A stretch of 64,000 nt of DNA, from assembly GCF_900142975.1 (NCBI RefSeq), contig NZ_LT670848.1:2418001-2482000 (forward strand), in the 5' to 3' direction. Numbering within the stretch: position 1 is the stretch's first letter; every line of letters begins with the position of its first letter. The notes below the pieces were generated by a model, which saw only the letters and a list, made by a program, of their open reading frames with translations, was not told where the DNA came from and ran no database searches. A program made the position numbers and the translations under genes. This document shows positions 52,113 to 60,937 of this stretch, one piece after another. Origin of the DNA: Salegentibacter salegens (GTDB lineage: Bacteria > Bacteroidota > Bacteroidia > Flavobacteriales > Flavobacteriaceae).

Positions 52113-52484
52113 ATGAAAATCACCTTTAATAAAGTTATTCTTGGAATTGCGGTTGTATCACTTACCGCTTTTACGTCCTGTAAAGACGCAGAAGAAAAAA
52201 CTTCTGAAGAAACCCAAACTACAACCAATACTCAAATGACTGGAAATACGTCTGGAAGTGCAGAAACCCCAGATGTGAATCCTCCACATGGAGAACCGGG
52301 TCATCGTTGCGATATGCCGGTTGGTGCTTCTTTAAGCGGAGCAAATACTACCAATGCAGGTTCAGACTCAGAAATGAATACTTCTCCTATTAGGTTGAAA
52401 GAATCAAAACCCTCTAAAAATCCTCCACACGGTGAGCCTTACCACGATTGCTCTATTCCTGTAGGAGGTGATTTGAAAGGATAG
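52113..52484 (+). CDS. Lipoprotein with two His/Cys repeats
   Basis: A 123-residue lipoprotein (lipobox FTSC, Cys23) with a Thr/Ser-rich linker and two copies of a 19-residue motif: NPPHGEPGHRCDMPVGASL at residues 56-74 and NPPHGEPYHDCSIPVGGDL at 103-121. Each has two His and one Cys spaced HxxxxHxC, plausible metal ligands. The motif is widespread at the ends of small Bacteroidota proteins, as far as I recall, but has no established function. It lies 43 bases after the DUF1028 gene on the same strand. Confidence 0.8.
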   Translation: MKITFNKVILGIAVVSLTAFTSCKDAEEKTSEETQTTTNTQMTGNTSGSAETPDVNPPHGEPGHRCDMPVGASLSGANTTNAGSDSEMNTSPIRLKESKPSKNPPHGEPYHDCSIPVGGDLKG

Positions 52485-52502
52485 GTTTTTTATAAAAAGA
52501 AT

Positions 52503-52633
52503 AAAGGTTGTTTGAAAAACTTCTGTTTCCGTCAAGCTGAACTTGTTTCAGCTTCTAACTTGTGTTTATTATCAACATCTTAGATCCTGAAACAAGTTCA
52601 GGATGACGCTTTAAAACTTTTCAAACAACCTTT
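52503..52633. repeat. 131-bp nested inverted-repeat element
   Basis: Outer arms AAAGGTTGTTTGAAAA (52503-52518) and its exact complement (52618-52633) enclose an inner pair, GTCAAGCTGAACTTGTTTCA (52531-52550) and TGAAACAAGTTCAGGATGAC (52587-52606), two mismatches. The inner arms belong to the same repeat family as a copy at about 59091. It lies between two convergent genes. Confidence 0.8.
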
Positions 52634-52648
52634 TTAATAGTTAGCAAC

Positions 52649-54089
52649 TTAATCCAACCCACCTTTTCTCTCGGCATCTCTTGGTTCTGGCCAGGTCATT
52701 TGCTCGCCAGATCTTCTGCTAATTGGTAGAACAGCTTTCTCTCTCGATGTAGTTTCAGGATCTTCGCTGGCCATATAGGTCATAATGGCGGTTAAGATCA
52801 CATTGCTTCTCACATCGTCAAAAACAATTTTATCGTACGTATCTAAATTAGTGTGCCAGGTATAATTCCAGTAAGACCAACTTAAAGAACTAAGCATAAA
52901 TGCAGGCGCACCAGCAGCTACAAAAGAAGCATGGTCAGTTCCACCGCTGGAAGGTGTTCCCGGAAAAGAAGTTTCAATTTCTCCTTTAATTTCCTGCGGA
53001 ACAGGTTCTAACCAACTTCCAATAAAATCGTAAGCGTGCAAAAATCCCTGTCCGCTAATATTTTTCACTCTCCCTGTTCCATTATCCTGATTAAATAGAG
53101 CCTGCACATTAGCCACAATTTCCGGATTATCTTTTACAAAAGCGCGAGAACCATTAAGCCCCTGCTCTTCACTTCCCCAATGGCCTGCGATAATAGTACG
53201 CTTTGGGTTTGGATAAAGTTTTTTAAGAATCCGCATAGTTTCCATCATTACGATAGTTCCGGTAGCGTTATCGGTAGCGCCGGTTCCACCATCCCAGGAA
53301 TCAAAATGCGCTGAAAGAATAATATATTCCTCAGGTTTTTCGCTGCCTTCAATTCTGGCAATAGTATTAAGCGTAGGTACTTCTCCAAGATCTTTAGATT
53401 GAGCAACCACTTTAATTTTAGGAGCATTATCATTTTCAGCTAAACGGTATAGCAAGCCGTAATCTTCCAAATTAAGATCTATAGTTGGAATTTCACTGGT
53501 ATACGCGCCAAAAACTTTATTAGCACCAAACCCGTGAGACCAGTTAGAAGTTACAATTCCGGCTGCACCTGCTTCTTCAAGTGCTTTTGGCAATTCCCGG
53601 TAACCATAACCGGTTTTTTCAATTCGGTTTCTCCACAAAGAATCGGCTTCTTTTATACTTTCCTGCATATTTTCCCAGGATTTTTCGGTTGCCCATTCTT
53701 CCCAGTTGTATGGAGGTCTTCCGGTAGGCTCGTTTACCGAGATCATCACAAATTTTCCTTTAACTGAAGAAAGCATATTGGCAAAAGCTGTAGAATCTGA
53801 AGCTTCCGGTAAAATAACCACCTCTGCGGTCACTCCTTTTTTTCCTGTGGAAGGGCTCCAGGCCAATTGTCGCCCCTGTAGTGTTCGCAATCTTGGTTCT
53901 ACAAGGTCAATATGAGTAATTCCCCGCTCCCAGCCACGCCAGGTGCCATATTCCTCATTTTCCGCTGAAATTCCCCAACTATCATATTTCTTTACCGCCC
54001 AATTGTGCGCGTTTTTCATTTGTGGTGTTCCCACTAATCTTGGGCCTACCACGTCTACAAGTTCGTGGGCAAGTTCTTCTAATTTTGAA
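52649..54089 (-). pseudogene. 3' part of IS-split M28 peptidase gene
   Basis: About 480 codons carrying nearly the whole catalytic part of an M28 (Zn aminopeptidase-type) metallopeptidase: LSAHFDSWDGGTGATDNATG, GHWGSEEQGLNGSRAF, LFNQDNGTG, SGGTDHASFVAAG and a late YTWHTNLDTYDK, all with expected metal or catalytic residues (His, Asp, Glu-Glu, Asp, His). An insertion element has cut it from its start and signal peptide, which lie at 55139-55256. A GTG at 54052 could start a cytoplasmic fragment but that would not be exported. Confidence 0.92.
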
Positions 54090-54092
54090 AGC

Positions 54093-54123
54093 TTTGTTCT
54101 AAGATGAATATGTCTTATATTTG
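54093..54123 (+). promoter_or_regulatory. Transposase promoter embedded in the left end of IS1595
   Basis: TTTG (54093-54096) inside the terminal inverted repeat, exactly 19 bases, then TATATTTG (54116-54123). It is a full consensus flavobacterial promoter. The same arrangement recurs in copy 2 at 63107-63137. Confidence 0.7.
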
Positions 54124-54140
54124 TGTAAAACTATATAGAT

Positions 54141-55136
54141 ATGATACCTTCAGATTTCAGGGATTTTTTCGTTAATAGTCCAGCGACTGTTCAACAAGAG
54201 ATAGTGGCTTCGTTGCTATCATTGTCTTTGCAAGAAAGTGAAGTAAAGGACAGCAACGAGGCAAAAGCAGTTACCTGTCCTCATTGCTCAGAAAAGCGTG
54301 TTCGTGCCAATGGCAAGCTCAAAGGCGTTCAACGCTATGTTTGCAATGGCTGTAAGAAGAATTTCAGTGAGACCACAGGTAAGTTTTGGTATAATATAAA
54401 AAAGAAAGAGAAGTTAAATCGGTATTTATACTGTTTGTTGTCGGGCTACAGTATCAGGAAAAGTGCAGAAGAGACGGAGATATCAATTCAAACGTCCTTT
54501 GATTGGAGACATAAATTGCTCACGTCATTTTCCAGTGTTTCGGTAGAAGAGTTTCAGGGCATAGTCGAAAGCGATGACCTGTTCTTTGCCTACTCAGAAA
54601 AAGGAGGACGTCATTTAGGTAGAAAACCGAAAATGCGAGGAGAAAAAGCAAGCAAAGCAGGCATAAGTGATGAAAAAGTAGCTGTAGTGGCAACTTGTGA
54701 TAGATCTGGAAACAAAGACTTTAAAGTGGCCACAAGAGGTCGTATCAGTAAAGAGGATCTGAATAGAATACTTAAAGGGAAACTTGATAAAGCTGACGTA
54801 CTCTGCAGCGACAGCCATAGAAGTTATGGTGCTTTTGCAAAAGCCAACACAATTGCCCATAAAAAGTTCAACACCTCAAAGGGACAGCGAACCGTAGATA
54901 AGGTGTACCATGTCCAGAATGTAAACAATATGGATATGAGATTGAGAAAGTTCATGGATTCTTTCAATGGGGTAGCTACAAAATACTTACAGAATTACTT
55001 GAATTGGTTCTTGGTACTTGAAAAAATCAAGAACTCAACCAGTAAAATGGCAACAGTTACAGCCATTGCCTTTGCTTCAAATAGCGCATGGTACGAGTAC
55101 AAACAACAACTATTCAATATGCTAATTAGAACTTAG
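54141..55136 (+). CDS. IS1595-family (ISXO2-like) transposase
   Basis: A 331-residue transposase. An N-terminal zinc ribbon (CPHCSEKRVRANG and VCNGCKKNF, residues about 46-73) is followed by a helix-turn-helix-like part and an ISXO2-like catalytic domain with acidic residues in GIVESDDLFFAYSEKG and LCSDSHRSYGAF, then KVYHVQNVNNMDMRLRKFM. The stop codon lies inside the right inverted repeat. It is intact, and an identical copy nearby points to recent activity. Confidence 0.94.
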   Translation: MIPSDFRDFFVNSPATVQQEIVASLLSLSLQESEVKDSNEAKAVTCPHCSEKRVRANGKLKGVQRYVCNGCKKNFSETTGKFWYNIKKKEKLNRYLYCLLSGYSIRKSAEETEISIQTSFDWRHKLLTSFSSVSVEEFQGIVESDDLFFAYSEKGGRHLGRKPKMRGEKASKAGISDEKVAVVATCDRSGNKDFKVATRGRISKEDLNRILKGKLDKADVLCSDSHRSYGAFAKANTIAHKKFNTSKGQRTVDKVYHVQNVNNMDMRLRKFMDSFNGVATKYLQNYLNWFLVLEKIKNSTSKMATVTAIAFASNSAWYEYKQQLFNMLIRT

Positions 55137-55138
55137 CC

Positions 55139-55256
55139 ATTTTGAATTATCATTGGCCTCATTAACAATTTTGTCGACCATTTCTTTCTGTGCCTGCACC
55201 TGCAATGCCCCGGCAACAAGGAATAAACTAAAAAGTGTGCGTAAATTTTTCTTCAT
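55139..55256 (-). pseudogene. 5' part of IS-split M28 peptidase gene (signal peptide)
   Basis: From the ATG at 55256 it encodes MKKNLRTLFSLFLVAGALQV then QAQ, a normal signal peptide, and KEMVDKIVNEANDNSK. At the 8-bp duplication it is cut by the IS1595 element. Joined with the 3' part it continues as LEELAHELVDVVGPRL without a frame change, giving an exported M28 peptidase of about 520 residues. Confidence 0.9.
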
Positions 55257-55398
55257 TCTATATTATTAATTTTAATATTTCAGCATAAAGATATTAATTA
55301 AATCTGTGTGGGGATTTTCCAGAGGCTCTTTACAGGTGTTATCTATTTAACTATATTGGCAGTGTTTTTAAAAAATAAACCCACAACTCCTTAAATCG

Positions 55399-57792
55399 AT
55401 GAAAAAACCGCTACAAAATCTCTTCAATTTTAAATTTCAGCTTTTCTTTTTACTATTTATCAGTTTCAGTTTTACCGGAATTTCGCAAACAAGTGAACTT
55501 TCCGTAGAAAAAATTATGCAGGATCCTAATTGGATGGGCACTTTCCCATCTAACGTGAAATGGAGCGCCGATAGCGAAACCATCTATTTTGATTATAATC
55601 CTGAAAAAAATGCCCAGGATTCGCTTTATAAAATTGAATTGAAAAATTCTTCAAAAATCAGTAAAGTGAGTTTGGAAGAAGAACGAGAAATAATTCCTTC
55701 ATACGGCGAATTCAATAAAAATCGAAGCAAAAAGATTTTTAGCAAAGATGGAAACCTGGTAATTTACGATGTAAAATCTGGTGAAACTACACAACTATTA
55801 GACCTTTCAGAAGCTATTGGTAATGCTGAATTTTTAGCAGACGAAAATAAAATCAGCTTTAACGCCAGTGATAATGCTTTTATATACGACAGTAAATCGG
55901 GAAGTATAAAACAACTCACCAATATCGCTGACGGCAAGGCTGAAGAAGAAAAAGAAGATAAAACCTCTGAAAAAGATACCTGGGTAAAAGATGAAAATCT
56001 GGAACTTCTGGAAGTTGTAAATCAACGTAAAACCGAAAAAGAAAGCAGGGAGGCCTACCGCGAAGCCACGGCTAAAAAAGAGGCTTATACTTTTTACCTG
56101 GAAGATCGGGATCTAAGTAATCTACAGGTTTCTCCCAATGGCAAATTCGCCACATTTAAGCTTATTACCCGCGAGCGAAATGGTAGTACCGATGTACCCA
56201 ATTATGTAGACGAGTCTGGCTATACCGCTAATCTGCCTGCCAGAAGTAAAGTTGGCGAAGATAAAACCAGTATCGAACTGGCTATCTACAATTTTGAAAA
56301 GGATACGGTTTATACTATAAAAACAGACGATTTACCAGGAATCACCGATTTACCCGATTACGTAAAAGATTATCCCGATAAAGAATGGGAAGAAACCGAA
56401 AGGGAGGTGGCTCCTACCACGGTTTACTTTTCAGACAATGGCGAACACGCGGTGGTAAACCTTCGTTCTAAAGACAATAAAGACCGCTGGATTGCTAAAA
56501 TTGATTTAGAAACCGGAGCGTTAAATACTTTAAATCGCCAGCGGGACGAAGCCTGGATTGCAGGACCGGGAATTGGTTACGCATATTATGGAGGTGAAGA
56601 AATGGGTTGGTTGCCCGATAATAAACATATTTATTTTCAGAGTGAAGAAACCGGGTATTCGCATTTGTATTTATTAGACGTAACTACGGGTAATAAAAAA
56701 GCGCTAACCGAAGGTGATTTTGAAGTTTTTGACCCCGAACTTTCCAATAATAAAAAGCATTGGTTCTTAACAACTTCTGAAGTTGGACCGGGCGAACGTC
56801 ATTTTTATAAAATGCCGGTTATGGGCGGAAAAATGGAAAAACTTACCCAAATGGAAGGAAATAACAATGTCTACCTTTCTCCCGATGAAAAAAATATGGC
56901 CATTTTACATTCCTACAGCAACAAGCCGTGGGAATTATATTTAAAGAAAACCAGGGCAAATGCTGAAGCCAAACAATTAACCGAAGGACAATCTGAAGCA
57001 TTTAGCAATTATGATTGGCGCGAACCAGAATTAATAGAATTTGAAGCCGAAGATGGCGCGATGGTACCGGCGAGGTTATACAAGCCAGAAGCAGATGTTA
57101 AAAATGATGCTGCGGTAGTTTTTGTGCACGGTGCGGGTTACCTGCAAAACGCTCACAAATGGTGGAGCAGCTATTTTAGAGAATATATGTTCCATAATTT
57201 ATTAACCGATCTTGGTTACACTGTAATCGATATTGATTACCGCGGAAGTGCAGGTTATGGCCGGGACTGGCGTACAGGAATTTACCGCCATATGGGTGGA
57301 AAAGACCTTTCTGACCAGGTTGACGGAGTAGAGTATTTAGTTGAAAATCACGGCATAAATCCTGAAAAAGTTGGAATATACGGAGGCAGTTACGGAGGTT
57401 TTATTACCCTTATGGGAATGTTTAACGAACCCGAAACTTTTCAAGCCGGCGCTGCTTTAAGATCGGTTACCGATTGGGCGCATTATAATCACGGCTATAC
57501 TTCTAACATTTTAAATGAACCTGCGGCAGATCCTATTGCTTATAGACGCTCTTCCCCAATTTATTTTGCTGAAGGGCTGGAAGGAGATTTATTGATCGCC
57601 CACGGAATGGTAGATGTAAATGTTCATTTTCAGGATGTGGTGAGGCTTTCCCAACGTTTAATTGAACTTGGCAAAGAAAATTGGGAAATGGCAATTTATC
57701 CCGTAGAAGATCACGGTTTTGTTGAACCCAGCAGTTGGACCGATGAGTACCGCAGAATCCTGGAATTGTTTAACGAAAGCCTTTTAGACTAA
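55399..57792 (+). CDS. S9 family prolyl-oligopeptidase/DPP-type serine peptidase
   Basis: A 797-residue exported peptidase; the signal segment covers residues 10-30 (FFLLFISFSFTGISQ). The N-terminal beta-propeller part runs to about residue 540, then the alpha/beta-hydrolase domain with nucleophile Ser in YGGSYGGFITLMG, Asp in HGMVDVNVHF and His in EDHGFVEP. It resembles dipeptidyl-peptidase or acylaminoacyl-peptidase-type S9 enzymes. Its stop overlaps the start of the next gene by one base (TAATG), so they are coupled. Confidence 0.93.
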   Translation: MKKPLQNLFNFKFQLFFLLFISFSFTGISQTSELSVEKIMQDPNWMGTFPSNVKWSADSETIYFDYNPEKNAQDSLYKIELKNSSKISKVSLEEEREIIPSYGEFNKNRSKKIFSKDGNLVIYDVKSGETTQLLDLSEAIGNAEFLADENKISFNASDNAFIYDSKSGSIKQLTNIADGKAEEEKEDKTSEKDTWVKDENLELLEVVNQRKTEKESREAYREATAKKEAYTFYLEDRDLSNLQVSPNGKFATFKLITRERNGSTDVPNYVDESGYTANLPARSKVGEDKTSIELAIYNFEKDTVYTIKTDDLPGITDLPDYVKDYPDKEWEETEREVAPTTVYFSDNGEHAVVNLRSKDNKDRWIAKIDLETGALNTLNRQRDEAWIAGPGIGYAYYGGEEMGWLPDNKHIYFQSEETGYSHLYLLDVTTGNKKALTEGDFEVFDPELSNNKKHWFLTTSEVGPGERHFYKMPVMGGKMEKLTQMEGNNNVYLSPDEKNMAILHSYSNKPWELYLKKTRANAEAKQLTEGQSEAFSNYDWREPELIEFEAEDGAMVPARLYKPEADVKNDAAVVFVHGAGYLQNAHKWWSSYFREYMFHNLLTDLGYTVIDIDYRGSAGYGRDWRTGIYRHMGGKDLSDQVDGVEYLVENHGINPEKVGIYGGSYGGFITLMGMFNEPETFQAGAALRSVTDWAHYNHGYTSNILNEPAADPIAYRRSSPIYFAEGLEGDLLIAHGMVDVNVHFQDVVRLSQRLIELGKENWEMAIYPVEDHGFVEPSSWTDEYRRILELFNESLLD

Positions 57793-59018
57793 TGGATATT
57801 GAATTTGTAAGAAGTCAGTTTCCCGCGCTTGAAAGGGAGTTTACTTTTATGGATAATGCAGGTGGCTCCCAAACACTAAAGAAGGTTGCCGAACGTATTA
57901 GCGGGTATTTATTGCACCATAATGTGCAATTGGGTGCTTCGTATAAAGTTTCCAGGGAAGCTGGAGAAAAACTTAATTACTCCACCAAACAGGTGAGCAG
58001 ATTTATAAATGCCGGGAAACCGGAAGAAGTGGTAATAGGCCCTTCTTCTTCTATGCTCTTGCGAATTTTAAGCATTTGCATAAGCAAGCAATGGCAGGAA
58101 GGAGATGAGGTAATTGTCACCAATACCGATCACGAAGCCAATGTTTCTCCCTGGACCGATTTAAAGGAAAAAGGGATTAATATAAAGGTTTGGAAAGCCA
58201 ATCCCGAAAGCCTTGAGCTGGAAATAAGCGACTTAAAAAAGCTTTTGGGGAATCGTACGAAACTGGTTGCGGTAACGCATGCATCAAATATTATTGGAAG
58301 CATAAACCCTATCAAAGAAATTGCGAAAACTGTGCATAAAGCTGGTGCGCTTATTTGTGTAGATGGGGTTGCCTATGCACCACACCGAAGGGTAGATGTT
58401 CGCAAACTCGATGTAGATTTTTATGTTTTTAGCTGGTATAAAACCTACGGACCGCATTTGGCTGTGATGTATGGCAAATACAATCAGTTGTACAAAATGG
58501 AAGGGTTTAACCACTACTTTTTTACTAAAAAGGATGTGCCTTATAAGTTTCAGCCAGGAAATTTCAATTTTGAACTGACTTATAGTTTACTGGGAATTAT
58601 CGAATATTTTGATCAGTTATTTAAACACGAATTTCCAAAGGAAAAGAAAGCCGATTTTCAGGTGAAAATGGATAAGATATTTGAGCTTATTGGCCGGCAC
58701 GAAGAGCGAATAAGCAAGCCTTTAATAAATTATTTAGCTGAACATCCTGACATTAAAATAATTGGCCGAAATACTGCAGAAAGAGAAAAAAGAGTCCCTA
58801 CAATTTCGTTTGTGCATAGTGAACTCTCTAGCGATCAAATAGTTGAAAAGGTTGATGATTATCGAATAGGAATAAGATTTGGTGATTTCTATGCCAAAAA
58901 ACTTATTGAAGATGCAGGTTTAAAAGAGAAAAACGGCGTTGTGAGAGTAAGTTTAGTGCATTACAACACCCTTGATGAAGTGCAACGATTAATTTGGATT
59001 TTAAAGAAGGTGATTTAG
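57792..59018 (+). CDS. Class V aminotransferase, cysteine-desulfurase-like
   Basis: A 408-residue PLP enzyme. It has the start typical of the cysteine-desulfurase-like group (FVRSQFPALEREFTFMDNAGG), a PLP-contact VDGVAYAPHRRVDV and the Schiff-base lysine in VFSWYKTYGPHLAVM. The usual catalytic Cys loop of IscS/SufS is not evident, so true desulfurase activity is uncertain; other substrates such as isopenicillin-like or kynurenine-type are possible. It is coupled to the S9 peptidase gene. Confidence 0.85.
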   Translation: MDIEFVRSQFPALEREFTFMDNAGGSQTLKKVAERISGYLLHHNVQLGASYKVSREAGEKLNYSTKQVSRFINAGKPEEVVIGPSSSMLLRILSICISKQWQEGDEVIVTNTDHEANVSPWTDLKEKGINIKVWKANPESLELEISDLKKLLGNRTKLVAVTHASNIIGSINPIKEIAKTVHKAGALICVDGVAYAPHRRVDVRKLDVDFYVFSWYKTYGPHLAVMYGKYNQLYKMEGFNHYFFTKKDVPYKFQPGNFNFELTYSLLGIIEYFDQLFKHEFPKEKKADFQVKMDKIFELIGRHEERISKPLINYLAEHPDIKIIGRNTAEREKRVPTISFVHSELSSDQIVEKVDDYRIGIRFGDFYAKKLIEDAGLKEKNGVVRVSLVHYNTLDEVQRLIWILKKVI

Positions 59019-59706
59019 CAAATTCGCGGTAAGCTTATTTCTAAGAGATTACAATTATAAATCTCTATTTAGGTATTTTCATCAAGCTGAACGTGTTTCA
59101 GACTTTATCCCGAATGAACTTCGGGATTCTAACATGTTTGATTCTGAAATAAATTACAATTGACGTATTTTTAAAATACTAGTATCTAGGCTTATTATCT
59201 ACTATAATTTAAATCGAAACTTGCCTAATTTGGAAGGTTCTTTTTTCATTTTTTGCGTGTATTCCTCTCACTGCGTTCGTCGGATACAATTAAAACGAAA
59301 CAAAAAAGGGCGTCCTATGTGGAGGTGATTTTTTGGCTACAAGGCCAAAAAATCGCAAATCAGCAGCTAAATTTTTTACAGGGCTTCAAAAATTATTCAC
59401 GCTGCTGATTTGCTACACTCACACACGGATTTTAAAACTCGCTAAGCTCGCCGAACGTCAATTTCCTACGCTATGATAATTTTTTTATCACGGGTCTCAG
59501 AATGACGGTTTCTTTTTTGGAATATTTGCCTGATAGGAACGACTAAAATAGTTTTCTTAAAATTAAAAGCGTCATTACGAACGGAGTGAAGCAATCTCTA
59601 TATCCATTACTACAAATCGGCAGATTGCTTCTCCCGCTAAAAACCGGGATCGCAATGACGATGCTAACAATTTTACGACTCTTGAGTTTATCTAAGAAAA
59701 ACTAAG
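59019..59706. other. 688-bp palindrome-rich spacer with no gene
   Basis: No convincing protein or RNA gene is present. It is a mosaic of inverted repeats: ATCCCGAA/TTCGGGAT (59107-59114, 59120-59127), GATTTTTTGGC/GCCAAAAAATC (59327-59337, 59344-59354), GCAAATCAGCAGC/GCTGCTGATTTGC (59355-59367, 59401-59413) and the element at 59570-59660. The segment at about 59091 (ATCAAGCTGAACGTGTTTCA) resembles the repeat at 52531. Confidence 0.75.
59570..59660. repeat. 91-bp inverted repeat, CGTCATT...GAAGCAATCT type
   Basis: The left part CGTCATTACG ... GAAGCAATCT and the right part AGATTGCTTC ... CGCAATGACG are complementary over about 20 bases in two blocks. This is a common dispersed palindromic repeat type in several phyla. 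It lies just before the end of the convergent PLP-enzyme gene. Confidence 0.78.
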
Positions 59707-60849
59707 CTATCCTAAAGCTTGCTTCAGGTCGTTTATCAGGTCTTCTTCATCTTCAATTCCAACACTTAATCTAATTAAGGAATCTACAACCCCGGTTTTA
59801 GCTCTTTCTTCTTTTGGGATAGAGGCGTGCGTCATACTGGCTGGATGCCCGGCCAGGGATTCTACGCCGCCAAGCGATTCGGCCAGAGTAAAAACTTTAA
59901 GTTTTTCAACAAGATTTGTCGCACTTTTTAAAGTGTCTTCCTTTGTGGTAAAAGAGATCATTCCGCCGAAATCTTTCATTTGTTTTTTTGCGATATCGTG
60001 GTTTGGGTGATCTTCAAATCCAGGCCAGTAAACCTTTCCTACTTTTGGATGTGATCTTAGGAATTTTGCAACTGCTTCCCCATTTTCACAATGTCGCTGA
60101 ATTCTAAGGTGCAGGGTTTTAATTCCGCGTAATACCAAAAAGCTATCCTGCGGCCCACAAATAGCACCGCTGGCTTTCTGAATAAAATATAGTTTTTTAG
60201 CTAATTTTTCATCTTTTACCACTAATCCACCTAATACTACATCACTATGGCCTCCCAGGTATTTTGTAGCGCTATGCATCACAATATCGGCTCCCAAATC
60301 AAGAGGTTGTTGTAAATAAGGTGTAGCAAAAGTATTATCTACCGCCAGTAGTAAATTATGTGATTTTGCAATTTTAGAAACTGCTTCAATATCAATAATA
60401 TTCATCATTGGATTGGTTGGTGTTTCAATCCAAAGCAATTTGGTGTTTTGGTTGATGTATTTTTCAATATTACCAACTTCATTCATTCCAATAAAATGAA
60501 ACTTAATCCCCATATTTTCAAAAATGGAAGTAAACAATCTATAAGAACCTCCATAGAGATCGTTAGTAGAAATTATTTCTTCTCCGGGTTTAAAAAGCTT
60601 CATCACTGCGTCTATTGCGGCAAGTCCGGAACCAAAAGCAAGTCCGAATTTTCCATTTTCAATACTGGCTAAAGATTTTTCCAAAGCAGAACGAGTTGGA
60701 TTTCCGCTTCGGGAATATTCAAAACCTTTATGGCCACCCGGCGTACTTTGTGAATATGTTGTAGTTTGGTAGATAGGCGGCATTACAGAACCGTATGCAG
60801 GATCTATATTTTCCTGTCCGCCGTGGATGGTTTTAGTATTAAATTTCAT
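59707..60849 (-). CDS. Cystathionine gamma-synthase/lyase-type PLP enzyme
   Basis: A 380-residue Cys/Met-metabolism PLP enzyme. Motifs: FEYSRSGNPTRSALEKSLA, FGSGLAAIDAV, WIETPTNPMMNIIDI, AVDNTFATPYLQQPL and the Schiff-base lysine in DIVMHSATKYLGGHSDV, then ESLGGVESLAGHPASMTHA. It could act as cystathionine gamma-synthase (MetB) or gamma-lyase (MetC/CGL); sequence alone does not decide. I use the ATG at 60849, since the longer frame adds 16 residues with no homologue-like sequence and overlaps the promoter region of the divergent lipoprotein gene. Confidence 0.93.
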   Translation of the reverse strand: MKFNTKTIHGGQENIDPAYGSVMPPIYQTTTYSQSTPGGHKGFEYSRSGNPTRSALEKSLASIENGKFGLAFGSGLAAIDAVMKLFKPGEEIISTNDLYGGSYRLFTSIFENMGIKFHFIGMNEVGNIEKYINQNTKLLWIETPTNPMMNIIDIEAVSKIAKSHNLLLAVDNTFATPYLQQPLDLGADIVMHSATKYLGGHSDVVLGGLVVKDEKLAKKLYFIQKASGAICGPQDSFLVLRGIKTLHLRIQRHCENGEAVAKFLRSHPKVGKVYWPGFEDHPNHDIAKKQMKDFGGMISFTTKEDTLKSATNLVEKLKVFTLAESLGGVESLAGHPASMTHASIPKEERAKTGVVDSLIRLSVGIEDEEDLINDLKQALG

Positions 60850-60937
60850 AATTATTGCATTTATAGCAAATGTAGCGTGCTCATTGTCTTTACGCAAAAT
60901 AGGTTTATCTTTATTCGCGTATTTAACAGCCTTTTAT

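Larger units (their letters stand above)
54090..55138 (+). mobile_element. IS1595-family insertion sequence, complete, 1049 bp (copy 1)
   Basis: Bounded by 8-bp direct repeats ATTTTGAA (54082-54089 and 55139-55146). Ends are short imperfect inverted repeats: left AGCTTTGTTCTAA, right end (complement) GGCTAAGTTCTAA. It encodes one transposase. Removing the element and one duplication restores the M28 peptidase frame. A second copy with the same sequence as far as visible starts at 63104. Confidence 0.95.

Noticed and set aside
52649-54052. An intact cytoplasmic M28 peptidase starting at GTG 54052
   Set aside because: The coding frame continues past this codon to the IS junction and the missing signal peptide is found on the other side.
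59019-59706. Integron attC sites or a CRISPR array
   Set aside because: The inverted repeats are all different, without regular spacing, and no attC core sites or repeated spacers are seen.
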